Origin: an uncultured Bacteroides sp.
Lineage (GTDB): Bacteria; Bacteroidota; Bacteroidia; Bacteroidales; Bacteroidaceae
Length of the DNA stretch: 60,577 bases
NCBI GenBank assembly: GCA_947074195.1
Contig: CAMTOS010000006.1
Span: 1-60,577 of the forward strand
Direction: 5' to 3'
A program made the position numbers and the translations under genes. Positions 46,196-56,206 of the stretch are shown here, in pieces; position 1 is the first letter of the stretch; each line of letters starts with the position of its first letter. A model generated the notes under the pieces. That model ran no database searches and was not told the origin of the DNA. It was given only the letters and a program-made list of their open reading frames with translations.

Positions 46196-46266
46196 TACAA
46201 ATATTGCATTTTTCAGGCTTTATCCGTTTCAATAATATACTAAACGGCTGACTTTTTTCTACATAT

Positions 46267-46318
46267 TTGTATAAAAAGAAAAGCCGGATACTATGATAGC
46301 ACCCGGCTCGGTTTCTTT
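46267..46318 (-). terminator. Terminator of aqpZ
   Basis: On the minus strand AGCCGG pairs with CCGGCT, with an inner CTAT/ATAG pairing. TTTTCTTTTTA follows. It lies 24 bases past the aqpZ stop. Confidence 0.8.
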
Positions 46319-46341
46319 GAAATATCTTGTAATTCTTCTGT

Positions 46342-47025
46342 TTAAGCGTTGTTTTCGCACTTATCACAGCTCAATATTTTCCATACACCGGCTGATAAAG
46401 CGGCACCAATCATAGGAGCAACAATAAACAACCAAAGCTGTGACAATGGAGCGCCACCTGCAAAAAGAGCAGGGCCAAGGCTACGTGCAGGGTTTACCGA
46501 TGTACCTGTAATTGGAATACATACAATGTGTACCAAAACCAGTGTCAGACCAATTGCAAGTCCCGCAAGATTTCCGGCACCTTTTTTAGAGTCTGTAGAT
46601 CCGAGTACAACAAGAACAAACACAAATGTAAATATGATTTCTGCAATAAATGCCTGCCACAACTGACCGTCGGCAAAACTATTGGCTCCTGTAGCTGTAG
46701 TAGGGCCAAAAGAACCGGTTTGTGTTAATACATAAATAATTGCTGAACCTATAATTGCACCGATACATTGTGCAAACATATATGCCATGGCTTCAGAACT
46801 TTTCATTCTTTTAGATAACCATACTCCCAATGTAATAGCAGGATTGATGTGGCAACCAGAAATATTGCCCACGCAATAAGCCATACCCACTACTGAAAGA
46901 CCAAATGCAAATGCTACGGCCAAAACTTGTGCAGAACCGGTTTCACAACCAAAGAATACTGCACTACCGCAACCCATTAAAACAAGCACCATCGTACCAA
47001 GTGCTTCTGCAAATAATTTTTTCAT
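46342..47025 (-). CDS. aqpZ: Aquaporin Z
   Basis: 227 residues with six membrane helices and the two MIP-family half-helix motifs HINPAITLG (about 60-68) and SVNPARSLGPA (about 182-192). The arginine of the selectivity filter follows the second NPA (NPAR). The length and HINPAITLGVWL pattern fit the water-selective AqpZ branch rather than GlpF. It has its own promoter and terminator. Confidence 0.95.
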   Translation of the reverse strand: MKKLFAEALGTMVLVLMGCGSAVFFGCETGSAQVLAVAFAFGLSVVGMAYCVGNISGCHINPAITLGVWLSKRMKSSEAMAYMFAQCIGAIIGSAIIYVLTQTGSFGPTTATGANSFADGQLWQAFIAEIIFTFVFVLVVLGSTDSKKGAGNLAGLAIGLTLVLVHIVCIPITGTSVNPARSLGPALFAGGAPLSQLWLFIVAPMIGAALSAGVWKILSCDKCENNA

Positions 47026-47132
47026 TTTCGTTTTTTTTGATTAATAAAATAGTAATAATGTTGTAATTTATTTTAGATTACTACTGCATAACGCACGGTT
47101 AGATTGTGTCTGCAATTCTTAAAACAGGGTCG

Positions 47133-47164
47133 CAAAATTCATAAAAATAATCGACATGTACAAA
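47133..47164 (-). promoter_or_regulatory. Promoter of aqpZ
   Basis: The minus strand has TTTG (47161-47164), a 20-base spacer and GAATTTTG (47133-47140), one mismatch from TAnnTTTG. It implies a leader of about 100 bases before the start codon. Confidence 0.6.
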
Positions 47165-47264
47165 TATTTGAAAAAATTAGTTGCAAAAGACAAATATTCT
47201 TTGTGTGAAATATTATATAATATTAAAGAATTAATTAAGATTTAGCAAGGGGAGTATGCGCGTG

Positions 47265-48611
47265 TCAGACTACCTCTACACGTGCAAATTTCTTTTTGCG
47301 GATGGCCAGAAACCAGATAAGAGCCACTATACCTTTTAAAATGGTAGTGATACAAACAGCCCACCATAGTCCGCTGATGCCCATGCCCAGTGAAATAAGT
47401 AATAATGCCAGAGGAATGCGCATATAATTAAATACAATGCTGATAATTGCCGGTGGAACGGTATTGCCTATACCATAGAACATGCCCTGCATGGTAATTT
47501 CGAGCATCATGAAAAGTTGTGAATAACCGTCGATTCGCAGATATTCTCCACCCACTTCATAAGCTTCGCGTATGGGGACGAAAATGGCAAAGATTTCTTC
47601 TCCACGGAAGATGAGGGCCAGGCCAAACACCGATCCGAATACCATGGCAAACCATAGAGCCGTGCGCCATGAGTGGACCACACGCGATATTTTGCCTGCC
47701 GCATAGTTTTGAGCCACAAAGGCACTCAGTGCCGATGACAACCCCTGCGAAGTATTCCATGATACTGCCTCAATTTGTCCGCCGGTAGTGTAGGCCAACA
47801 ATCCGATGTGTCCGCGTTGTGTTGATGCGATTTGTCCCAAAAACAAGCCGGCAATGGCATAAAGTGTGTTGAATAAAGCCACAGGCATACCCAGTTTAAA
47901 AATACGTCGGGTATAGACTTTCTTTAACGGTGTGAAAAATGAAAAGCCGTCGAGCAGGCGGTCTTTGAATCGTACTTTATAGATGAATAATCCGAAAACC
48001 AGTGTCTGTGCCAGTAAAGTAGCATAGGCCGCTCCCTGTAGGCCCCATTTAAATACGAAGATAAACAGCGGATCCAGAATCATATTGAGCACCAACCCGG
48101 CAGCGCTGATATAAAACGGGATATTACTCCGGCCTGCGGCATTATAAATACCGGTAAATGCTGCAGATGCGAAGATGAAAGGGAAACCCAGTATAACCAC
48201 CCTCAGGTAGCTTCCTGCGGCAAAGTTTATCTCTGAATCCAGATGAAAAATATCTAAAACCGGATAGGTAAAGATATACAGCGCAAGTCCCCAGAGACAA
48301 GCGAAAATAATAGATATAGTCACATTGTGCGATGCGAAAGCTTTGGCATCATCGGTACTCTTTGCTCCGATAGACTGTGCCACACTTACTTCTGCGCCAA
48401 CTTTATTGAGCAAAAGCAACGAGCATGTCATCCAGGTCAGAATACTTACTGCACCGATAGCGGCCACAGCCTCACTACCTAAACGACCTACCCAGGCCAT
48501 ATCAGTAAGGCTATAAGCCATTTGAATAAAAGAGGTCGACATAATCGGAATAGCCAACCGGAAAAGTTGTTTATTAACAGGTCCTTCGGTCAGATTTCTT
48601 ATTCCTTGCAT
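47265..48611 (-). CDS. MATE-family efflux transporter
   Basis: 448 residues with about 12 membrane helices in two similar halves, the MATE (MatE) fold; the N-terminal half reads FRLAIPIMSTSFIQMAYSLTDMAWVGRLGSEAVAAIG, typical of the NorM/DinF type. It exports drugs or other organic cations with Na+ or H+. A TAnnTTTG promoter element faces the divergent DMT gene. Substrate unknown. Confidence 0.93.
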   Translation of the reverse strand: MQGIRNLTEGPVNKQLFRLAIPIMSTSFIQMAYSLTDMAWVGRLGSEAVAAIGAVSILTWMTCSLLLLNKVGAEVSVAQSIGAKSTDDAKAFASHNVTISIIFACLWGLALYIFTYPVLDIFHLDSEINFAAGSYLRVVILGFPFIFASAAFTGIYNAAGRSNIPFYISAAGLVLNMILDPLFIFVFKWGLQGAAYATLLAQTLVFGLFIYKVRFKDRLLDGFSFFTPLKKVYTRRIFKLGMPVALFNTLYAIAGLFLGQIASTQRGHIGLLAYTTGGQIEAVSWNTSQGLSSALSAFVAQNYAAGKISRVVHSWRTALWFAMVFGSVFGLALIFRGEEIFAIFVPIREAYEVGGEYLRIDGYSQLFMMLEITMQGMFYGIGNTVPPAIISIVFNYMRIPLALLLISLGMGISGLWWAVCITTILKGIVALIWFLAIRKKKFARVEVV

Positions 48612-48660
48612 GAATATTCAGTTTGATGGTTGTTTAAATACATTCTGTCTAATTTTTCTG

Positions 48661-48668
48661 CAAAGTTA
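48661..48668 (-). promoter_or_regulatory. Candidate -7 element for the MATE gene
   Basis: The minus strand reads TAACTTTG (TAnnTTTG), 50 bases before the MATE start. It lies 24 bases from the plus-strand -7 element of the DMT gene. Confidence 0.6.
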
Positions 48669-48691
48669 GCTAAAACAGTAGCGATTAGCTT

Positions 48692-48699
48692 TATATTTG
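48692..48699 (+). promoter_or_regulatory. Candidate -7 element for the DMT gene
   Basis: TATATTTG (TAnnTTTG), 27 bases before the DMT start. The -33 region of each divergent promoter covers the -7 region of the other. Confidence 0.6.
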
Positions 48700-48726
48700 T
48701 CTTTTTTAAACTAAGAATAAGCAAAT

Positions 48727-49623
48727 ATGATTTCACAAACCTATTCTAAATCTCGTGTGTTATTTCATTTTCTTGCTGCATTTGTCGTATGTGTATGGGG
48801 AACTACTTTTGTGGCTACCAAACTCTTAATCTCTTATGGATTAACAGCTTCAGATATCTTCTTTTACCGTTTTCTGATAGCCTATATCGGTATCTGGTTT
48901 TTTGCACCGCACAAACTTTTTGCAGATAATCTGAAAGATGAAGCCACATTTTTTCTGTTGGGTATTACCGGAGGTTCCCTCTATTTTCTGGCAGAAAATA
49001 CCGCCTTGTATTTTACACTCGCCTCCAATGTAGCCCTTATCATATCGACCACTCCGATACTTACAGCCATCATTACCCGTATTGTTTATCCAAAGAACAA
49101 ACTCGGGAAACATTTTGGCATTGGTTCTTTTCTGGCTATTGCCGGTGTGGCTCTGGTGGTATTGAATGGTAGTTATATTTTGCAAATGAATCCCTTAGGC
49201 GATATTCTGACGCTGGTAGCTGCCTTAACCTGGGCCATATACAGCTTACTGATTAAGCGTATGAACAATCGCTATCAGTTATTCTTTATCAGTCGTAAAA
49301 TCTTCTTTTACGGACTTCTGTCTATTCTACCTTATTATTTTTTTCGTCCTTTACAGTTCGACGTCACTCTGCTGACTCAACCGGTCATCTGGGGCAATTT
49401 GCTCTTTTTAGGAGTACTTGCTTCTCTAATATGTTATACCGTTTGGAATATAGTGATCGATAAACTCGGGATAGTCAGTACCACTAATTACATCTATTTT
49501 ATCCCTCTGATAACCTTATTTACATCAGCCATAGTTATTGATGAACATATTACCTGGATTGCTTTTCTGGGTGCCATCATGATATTGAGTGGTGTATATT
49601 TTGCATCAAAAAAAAGCAACTGA
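48727..49623 (+). CDS. DMT-superfamily (EamA) transporter
   Basis: 298 residues with ten membrane helices in two EamA repeats; the first begins VVCVWGTTFVATKLLISYGLTASDIFFYRF and the second includes LGDILTLVAALTWAIYSLLIKRM, both standard for EamA exporters. The protein ends in Lys/Ser-rich residues. Substrate unknown, probably a metabolite exporter. The GH3 gene starts 26 bases downstream, so the two may share a transcript. Confidence 0.9.
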   Translation: MISQTYSKSRVLFHFLAAFVVCVWGTTFVATKLLISYGLTASDIFFYRFLIAYIGIWFFAPHKLFADNLKDEATFFLLGITGGSLYFLAENTALYFTLASNVALIISTTPILTAIITRIVYPKNKLGKHFGIGSFLAIAGVALVVLNGSYILQMNPLGDILTLVAALTWAIYSLLIKRMNNRYQLFFISRKIFFYGLLSILPYYFFRPLQFDVTLLTQPVIWGNLLFLGVLASLICYTVWNIVIDKLGIVSTTNYIYFIPLITLFTSAIVIDEHITWIAFLGAIMILSGVYFASKKSN

Positions 49624-49649
49624 AAAAATCATATTAAATAAAACGCATT

Positions 49650-51983
49650 ATGAAAAATAGTTTCGTTTGTTTTATATTAAGTATAATTTTATTGCCCGGG
49701 TGTAGCAATAAAATACCTCAGTTAGGAGATTCATCGATAAAGGATGTCATTTCAGCCATGACATTAGAAGAAAAAGCCCGCATCGTTGTCGGAATAGGTA
49801 TTAAAGGCTTTACTGATAATAGCCCAACAATTGACGAAACTCAAAAAATTATACCCGGAGCAGCCGGAGCTACCTATGGCATTCCCCGATTAGGTATACC
49901 TTCCATTGTTTTGGCAGATGGACCTGCCGGATTACGGATCAATCCTACCCGTGAAGGTGACAGTGCTACTTATTATTGTACCCATTATCCTATTGGAACA
50001 CTTCTGGCCTCTACATGGAATGAGGAGTTGGTACAATCCGTAGGGCAGGCTATTGGTAATGAAGTATTAGAATATGGCATCGATGTACTATTGGCACCGG
50101 CTTTAAATATTCATCGTAACCCTCTTTGCGGACGCAATTTTGAATACTATTCTGAAGATCCAGTTGTTTCAGGTAAAATTGCTGCAGCCTATGTAAAGGG
50201 CGTTCAAAGCAATGGTGTAGGAACATCAATCAAACATTTCGCGGCCAACAATCAGGAGAGCAATCGTATGTCTAACGATTCCAGAGTAACGCCCAAAGCT
50301 TTGCGGGAAATATATTTAAAAGGATTTGAAATTGCTATAAAGGAGGCGAATCCCTGGACGGTTATGTCTTCATATAATTATATCAATGGTATTTATGCTT
50401 CGGAAAATACAGAATTACTAACCAATCTGTTGCGTCAGGAATGGGACTATACTGGTTTGGTCATAACAGACTGGTTTGGTGGTAAGGATGCAGTCGCACA
50501 AATGCAGGCTGGAAACGAAATGTTGCAACCGGGCACTAAACGTCAGTATGAGAGTATTATCCGGGCAGTTAATAAGGGTACATTATCTGAAGATATCTTA
50601 AACAAGAATGTCGAAAAAGTTCTTGAACTCATTGTCAAAACACCCGGATTCAATAATTATCCATATTCAAATAATCCGGATTTGCAGGCTCATGCTGATA
50701 TAGCAAGAAAAACAGCCGCAGAAGGAATGGTGCTATTGAAAAATGATAATACTGCTCTTCCTATCTGTGAATCAACAAAGCAAATAGCTTTATTTGGAAG
50801 TACTTCTTATGATTTTATTCCGGGCGGTACAGGTTCAGGTAATGTAAATCATGCATATACCGTCTCATTGTTAGAAGGGTTGACAAATGCCGGATATGAA
50901 GTCAATGAAAAACTGAAAAAAACGTATGAAGAATTCATTGCCGATGAGAAAGCAAAAATGACAAAGTACAATTCACAAATAGCTGCATTTATTCCCGCTC
51001 AACGTCCGGCCGAAATGATTCCGTCACAATCTGAATTAAATGATTTAGCAAATACATCAGATATGGCATTAATAACTATAGGACGAACAACAGGTGAGTT
51101 ATTCGATCGTAATATTTCCGATTTTACTTTATATGACGATGAAAAAAAGTTAATTGAAAATATAAGCAGAGCTTTTCATAAAAAGGGGAAAAAGTCTGTA
51201 GTTATTTTGAATATTGGAGGTGTAATCGAAACTGCCTCCTGGAAATCATATCCCGATGCCATACTTCTTGCATGGTTGCCAGGTCAGGAAGGAGGCAATA
51301 GTGTTGCCGACATATTGACCGGAATAATATCGCCTTCAGGCAAATTGACTATGACTTTCCCAGTGCATTATGATGATGTTGCATCATCGAGCAATTTTCC
51401 GAAAGACGGAGAAAAAGGCAACATAGATTACATTGATCAAGGTGATAAGAATGCTAAGAAAAATCTTTGGGATTATACGAATTACGAAGAGAATATCTAT
51501 GTCGGATATCGCTATTTCGATAGTTTTAATGTACCTGTTTCTTATCCTTTTGGTTACGGACTGTCTTATACAGAATTTTTATATGAAAATGCCGGTTTAA
51601 AAACAGCCGACAATAAATATCTTATATCACTTGATATTCTAAATACTGGCAAATATGCTGGTAAAGAAATAGTGCAGTTGTATGTTTCTGCACCGATCAA
51701 CAAATCTTTAGCACCAGATAAAGAATTAAAGGCATTTGCTAAAACAAAAGAACTCCAGCCTGGAGAAAAAACTACAGTTACGTTTGAGGTACAAAAGGCT
51801 GATCTGGCAAACTATGATGAAGAAAAGAGTTCATGGATTACTTATAACGGTGATTATCAATTTAAACTCGGAACATCTTCTCAGGATATTAAAGCAATAT
51901 TATCGGCTCCGGTAGCTGAATCAGTATGGCAAACTCAAAACATTTTAAATTTAAATGAGTCAATTCATGTTTTGATGAAATAA
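49650..51983 (+). CDS. Glycoside hydrolase family 3 (beta-glucosidase type) lipoprotein
   Basis: 777 residues. A lipoprotein signal ends in LPGC (about 17). The GH3 N-terminal barrel (about 30-340) shows LADGPAGLRINP, TSIKHFAANNQESNR and the nucleophile Asp in VITDWFG (D274). The second alpha/beta domain (about 350-600) includes the GGTGSGNVN segment and a C-terminal fibronectin-III-like domain (about 640-760). By family knowledge it releases beta-linked sugars. The lipid anchor points to the periplasm or cell surface. It is close behind the DMT gene and 107 bases before an esterase gene. Confidence 0.93.
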   Translation: MKNSFVCFILSIILLPGCSNKIPQLGDSSIKDVISAMTLEEKARIVVGIGIKGFTDNSPTIDETQKIIPGAAGATYGIPRLGIPSIVLADGPAGLRINPTREGDSATYYCTHYPIGTLLASTWNEELVQSVGQAIGNEVLEYGIDVLLAPALNIHRNPLCGRNFEYYSEDPVVSGKIAAAYVKGVQSNGVGTSIKHFAANNQESNRMSNDSRVTPKALREIYLKGFEIAIKEANPWTVMSSYNYINGIYASENTELLTNLLRQEWDYTGLVITDWFGGKDAVAQMQAGNEMLQPGTKRQYESIIRAVNKGTLSEDILNKNVEKVLELIVKTPGFNNYPYSNNPDLQAHADIARKTAAEGMVLLKNDNTALPICESTKQIALFGSTSYDFIPGGTGSGNVNHAYTVSLLEGLTNAGYEVNEKLKKTYEEFIADEKAKMTKYNSQIAAFIPAQRPAEMIPSQSELNDLANTSDMALITIGRTTGELFDRNISDFTLYDDEKKLIENISRAFHKKGKKSVVILNIGGVIETASWKSYPDAILLAWLPGQEGGNSVADILTGIISPSGKLTMTFPVHYDDVASSSNFPKDGEKGNIDYIDQGDKNAKKNLWDYTNYEENIYVGYRYFDSFNVPVSYPFGYGLSYTEFLYENAGLKTADNKYLISLDILNTGKYAGKEIVQLYVSAPINKSLAPDKELKAFAKTKELQPGEKTTVTFEVQKADLANYDEEKSSWITYNGDYQFKLGTSSQDIKAILSAPVAESVWQTQNILNLNESIHVLMK

Positions 51984-52090
51984 TTATTTTAATCTATTAT
52001 CTAAGTCATAATATATCTATTCTTAAATCACCGACAAGATATCGGATAAAACGGATATCTTTATATCTCAAATAAAAAGGTTGGTATACA

Positions 52091-52750
52091 ATGAGGAGAA
52101 CCATTCAAATAAACAATCTGACTTGTGAGTACTTCTATGCAGATAGTCAGCAAGTGGCATATATATTGACACCAATGAGTCTCAATGATAAGGATGTTGA
52201 AGCGTTGGCAGCAAAATATAATATAAATCTGATAGTGATCTCCGGTATGGACTGGAATGATGATATGACTCCGTGGAGTGCACCGGGCATAACAAGAGGT
52301 GAAAAAGATTTTGGAAATAATGCAGAGGCGTTTCTCGCTACATTAACCAACAAAATAATACCTGAAGCAGAAGCAACCTTTGCTTTAAATCCGACAGCCA
52401 GAATTCTTGCGGGCATATCTTTATCCGGTATGTTTGCTTTATGGGCATGGTTCAAATCTGACGTTTTTAGCACAATCATCAGCATATCAGGTTCGTTGTG
52501 GTATCCTGATTTTGCCGATTGGTTTTGCAAGCAACCCATAATCAACTCTCATGGCAAAATTTATCTCTCATTAGGCGATAAAGAAGCCAAAACCAAATCG
52601 GCTCCATTTAATAGTGTCAATGATGCGACTCTGCAAATTGTCGATTACCTGAAACAAAATCATATTGATGTGCATTTTGAATATAGTCAGGGAAACCATT
52701 TTTCACCCGTTATACCGCGTATCGACAGAGCTTTCTCTGCGGTGTTATGA
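52091..52750 (+). CDS. Alpha/beta hydrolase (esterase)
   Basis: 219 residues without signal peptide. The nucleophile elbow reads LAGISLSG, with Ser110 in GxSxS followed by Gly, a known variant of GxSxG. The acid is probably the Asp in YLSLGDKEAKT, and the His is in SQGNHFSPVI near the C-terminus. Homologues in carbohydrate loci are acetyl- or feruloyl-type esterases. With GH3 upstream, a role in sugar-ester breakdown is an inference. Its stop overlaps the stop of the convergent ABC permease gene by 6 bases. Confidence 0.82.
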   Translation: MRRTIQINNLTCEYFYADSQQVAYILTPMSLNDKDVEALAAKYNINLIVISGMDWNDDMTPWSAPGITRGEKDFGNNAEAFLATLTNKIIPEAEATFALNPTARILAGISLSGMFALWAWFKSDVFSTIISISGSLWYPDFADWFCKQPIINSHGKIYLSLGDKEAKTKSAPFNSVNDATLQIVDYLKQNHIDVHFEYSQGNHFSPVIPRIDRAFSAVL

Positions 52751-54016
52751 AATAATATCTTTATCTTCTTCTCCCAAAATACAACGATCTTCAACCATTG
52801 GCAATAAAGATTCTGCTTGTTTAGCCTTGAATAAGCGCATAATCTTCTGACGATAAATAATAAGTGAAATCGTAAAATATACAGCGACCTGACACCACAA
52901 ACTAATATATTCCTGATGAACATCAGCCAGAGATGCACCCATCGAATTGACTTTTACATACGCTAATGTACCGGATGTAGCCGGAAAAATGAAATGACAA
53001 GCCTGCCAGTACCATGGCATATTTTCCAGTGGATAAGATACACCCGATAAGAAAATATAGGGCACAGACATCACTGTAATCATTAACAGCGGTGCTTCGC
53101 CATCAGTAAACCACTTCGAGAAACTGAGTCCATAGAATACAGTACCAAGAAAGAATGGTATTAAAATCATCATTATGTCGAATGACTTGCCAATGTCCGG
53201 AAGACTAAATATCATAGGCAGAACAGCAAAGAAAAAATAAGCGAAGATGCCGTAAATGCAGCTATATACAAATGCCTTTGCACCAATAATACGAACTGCA
53301 GTTCCCCAGCCATGTCCGTAAACAGTATAATTCAACAAACTCTTATCCTGATGCTCCATACCGCAAAGCATTGCAACAAGAATACTGAGCGTCTGGAATA
53401 ATATTATCATCAATACAGCCGGTATCAAATAAGATCCATAGCCATCGGTATGATTAAAGAGAGGTGTCCCCACCGTTTTTATTGGCTGAGCTACAGCGGC
53501 AGCAAGTAATCCTTCCGGTGGCATAAACAAAGCTTCAACCGACCTGTATTTTTCATTTATGGCAAGCATTACATTGGCACATGCTTCTTGCAGCGCTTCA
53601 TAATAAAGAAAGGCATCAGTCTGCGCATAGAATGGAAAAGTTGATGCTTCGCCACGATATACTCTCGTTTCAAAATCATCAGGCAAAAATAGTATGGCCT
53701 GAACTACACCTCTTCTCATCAGATCTTTGGCTTCAACCATATTCAGTGCATGCGTATGCACGCTAATCTGTGAAGTAGCATCCATCCACTGAATAAATTC
53801 ACGACTCATTTTTGTGCCCGAACGATCGACCACAGCAATAGGTGCCTCGGTTACAAGATTGGGTGCATACATCAGATTATAGAGAAATCCATAAACAAAG
53901 ATACCTCCAATAAGCACCAGCAATACGGCATAGCTGGTACTAATGGTCATAAACTCGTGTACAATGACATCGGTGAGTTGTTGAAACTTGTCTGATATTT
54001 TACTCGATATCTTCAT
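52745..54016 (-). CDS. ABC-2-type permease (second of two)
   Basis: 423 residues. One N-terminal membrane helix (about 27-48) is followed by a large extracytoplasmic domain (about 50-200), then five C-terminal helices (about 205-385), the layout of YhhJ/YbhR-type permeases. It starts within the 3' end of the other permease gene (17-base overlap) and should pair with it as a heterodimer. No ATP-binding subunit is encoded in the cluster. Confidence 0.88.
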   Translation of the reverse strand: MKISSKISDKFQQLTDVIVHEFMTISTSYAVLLVLIGGIFVYGFLYNLMYAPNLVTEAPIAVVDRSGTKMSREFIQWMDATSQISVHTHALNMVEAKDLMRRGVVQAILFLPDDFETRVYRGEASTFPFYAQTDAFLYYEALQEACANVMLAINEKYRSVEALFMPPEGLLAAAVAQPIKTVGTPLFNHTDGYGSYLIPAVLMIILFQTLSILVAMLCGMEHQDKSLLNYTVYGHGWGTAVRIIGAKAFVYSCIYGIFAYFFFAVLPMIFSLPDIGKSFDIMMILIPFFLGTVFYGLSFSKWFTDGEAPLLMITVMSVPYIFLSGVSYPLENMPWYWQACHFIFPATSGTLAYVKVNSMGASLADVHQEYISLWCQVAVYFTISLIIYRQKIMRLFKAKQAESLLPMVEDRCILGEEDKDIIS

Positions 54017-55196
54017 ATTTACAACTGATAATTGCCTTTTTCAGATGTGGAAACATTATAAAAGCCAGAAATGGAAATATAAGAAGAATAACAAATTGCG
54101 GCCACAGATACATATAGTCGGCTGCCGTATAGAACATAATTTGCCCGAACTCCGTAAAATGCCGGACGGGCAATAAATAAGACATGAAATGTACCCATGA
54201 ATACATGTTATCTACCGGGAAAGTGATTCCTGATAGGGTTGCACCAAGCGATCCAAGCATAGATACGGCACTGATAATTAAAGCTACTGCAGGAAATAGC
54301 GAGAAAATAAATAGAGCAAATCCCTGAGTGGCAATAATAAAAATCACGGTGATGAAATCGAGTAAAAACCAGCTGCCCCATAGCGGCACATTAAATACTC
54401 TAAAGATCACGAAATTAGCCATAATACCTTCTAAAGCAAAGATAACTGTATAGGGCAGAAGCTTTGCCACAACAGCTACAACTATATTTCCATCGGCACA
54501 GGCCAACCATTCATTAGCGGTCTTATATTTTATTTCAGATCCAACTGAATATACTGTAATCAGTAATATCACAATTTGAAAAAGCACAAAAAAGAAAGGC
54601 TGACTAAGATATATACTGTAGTTCAGTCCCGGATTGTAAACCGGATGGTCAGAAACTTCGAACGGTAAGAGAAAAGTCTGTACTTCCGAAGGATTCACTC
54701 CAAGTTCCTCGGCTTCGAGAGCTATCGGAGAAAATGATATCGGGGTAAGAGAGTTGCCGAATGCGCCCATAATTTCGCCACCTACAGCAAGTAGTGCATA
54801 ATGATAATAATAGGGTAGCGTAGCATCCTTACCTGTCAAAGCATCTTCTTCGAAATTATGCGGAATGGACAGATATCCATAAATCTCTTTGTGTAATACT
54901 GACTGGCGTGCCTCGGTTTCGTTGCTGAAATGGCGAATCACATCGAAAGTGGGAACAGCCTCCATCGAACGTACAATCTGCCGTGATGTTGAGGTATTAT
55001 CCATATCAACAATACCAATCGGCAAACCATCCATGGCACCACCGCCGAAAATAGTCGACATGAAGAATAAAAGAAAAAGTGGCAACACGATGGCTGCAGC
55101 GAAATAAATCCGTCGCGATGTCATGCGCTGAAATTCTCTGTAAAGCACTCGCTTAAAAGGAGATTCTTTTTTTTCTTTATTCTCTGATGCATCCAT
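54000..55196 (-). CDS. ABC-2-type permease (first of two)
   Basis: 398 residues of the same layout as the next gene: a helix at about 30-52 (RRIYFAAAIVLPLFLLFFMSTIF), an extracytoplasmic domain with GIVDMDNTSTSRQIVRS, and five C-terminal helices. It is 12 bases after the HlyD gene. The pair of permeases with an adaptor and TolC-like protein is an export machine of the YbhGFSR type, but lacking the YbhF ATPase. Confidence 0.88.
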   Translation of the reverse strand: MDASENKEKKESPFKRVLYREFQRMTSRRIYFAAAIVLPLFLLFFMSTIFGGGAMDGLPIGIVDMDNTSTSRQIVRSMEAVPTFDVIRHFSNETEARQSVLHKEIYGYLSIPHNFEEDALTGKDATLPYYYHYALLAVGGEIMGAFGNSLTPISFSPIALEAEELGVNPSEVQTFLLPFEVSDHPVYNPGLNYSIYLSQPFFFVLFQIVILLITVYSVGSEIKYKTANEWLACADGNIVVAVVAKLLPYTVIFALEGIMANFVIFRVFNVPLWGSWFLLDFITVIFIIATQGFALFIFSLFPAVALIISAVSMLGSLGATLSGITFPVDNMYSWVHFMSYLLPVRHFTEFGQIMFYTAADYMYLWPQFVILLIFPFLAFIMFPHLKKAIISCKYEDIE

Positions 55197-55208
55197 CTGT
55201 TACGGCAA

Positions 55209-56192
55209 TTATAAGGTTACAAGAATAGACATTCCCGGGCGCAAATCTTTTACTTCTTTAGTAGGATGGGCATGAATCTCGAACGTACGCATGTCATAAC
55301 TGCCCACTTGTTTGGTAGATTTCCAGGTGGCAAAGCTACCCAGCGGACTGATATAATAGATTTTGAATTCAACATCTTTCTCTGCTATTGCCGGTATATC
55401 ACCTTTAAAGGTCCCATCCATACGAAAATGCGGCATCATATCTTCACGAATATTCAGTACTATATGCATATCATCAAAAACAATAAGATTCATGATGGGA
55501 GTACCGGGTGCTACCAGTTCTCCGCGTTTAGGAAATATTGTACCGATTTGTCCGCTTTCGGGTGCTGTCAGACGTGCATCCACAAGGAAAGAGTTTATCT
55601 CATCGACCGTACCTATTGCAGCTTCGACCATGCTCTGGGCTGATGCCCGATCTTCACTTTGTGCACCGGCCAGAGCCAGATTGTAGGCTTGTTCGGCAGC
55701 TTTTTCAGCAGCCACAGCTGCCTCGTAAATAGCAGTCACTTCATCTTTCCGTTGCGAAGTAACCACACTGTCTTTATAAAGAATCATGATGCGATCATAC
55801 GTTGTCTTAGCCAGTGCCAGATCACTTTTCGAAGCATTCCATGCCTGCAAAGCCTGTGCTATAATCTGCTTACGGGTACCAGCATCAATCTTTTTATTTT
55901 GTTCCATGGCCACCTGCTTCAAGGCATCCACCTGCTTGTATTTAGCCTCTACTGTAGGACTATTAATCAGCACTACCGTATCGCCTTTATTCACCCATTG
56001 TCCCTCGACAACAAGAAACGAATCTATTCGTCCAGCCAGTTTTCCGCTGATTCTGATTTCTGTTGCTTCGGCATATCCCTGCAACACCACCGGATGTTTT
56101 TTTACCAATATCATGCCCAGTGTAGTAAATACCACTACAGCGATAAGAATAATAATAAACGCAATGCTCAGGGCTTTTCTATTTGAGTTCAT
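55209..56192 (-). CDS. HlyD-family periplasmic adaptor
   Basis: 327 residues. One N-terminal membrane anchor (about 8-30) precedes the barrel-sandwich hybrid (about 38-75: SGKLAGRIDSFLVVEGQWVNKGDTVVLIN), a long helical hairpin (about 80-195), then the second lipoyl half with ARLTAPESGQIGTIFPKRGELVAPGTPI and a beta-barrel domain. It links the two ABC-2 permeases to the TolC-type protein. It is 14 bases after the tolC-like gene. Confidence 0.93.
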   Translation of the reverse strand: MNSNRKALSIAFIIILIAVVVFTTLGMILVKKHPVVLQGYAEATEIRISGKLAGRIDSFLVVEGQWVNKGDTVVLINSPTVEAKYKQVDALKQVAMEQNKKIDAGTRKQIIAQALQAWNASKSDLALAKTTYDRIMILYKDSVVTSQRKDEVTAIYEAAVAAEKAAEQAYNLALAGAQSEDRASAQSMVEAAIGTVDEINSFLVDARLTAPESGQIGTIFPKRGELVAPGTPIMNLIVFDDMHIVLNIREDMMPHFRMDGTFKGDIPAIAEKDVEFKIYYISPLGSFATWKSTKQVGSYDMRTFEIHAHPTKEVKDLRPGMSILVTL

Positions 56193-56206
56193 AGCTGAAT
56201 GTTATA

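Noticed and set aside
46170..46367. 65-residue frame on the minus strand between OmpA-family gene and aqpZ
   Set aside because: It covers the aqpZ terminator hairpin and AT-rich DNA and has no protein-like pattern.
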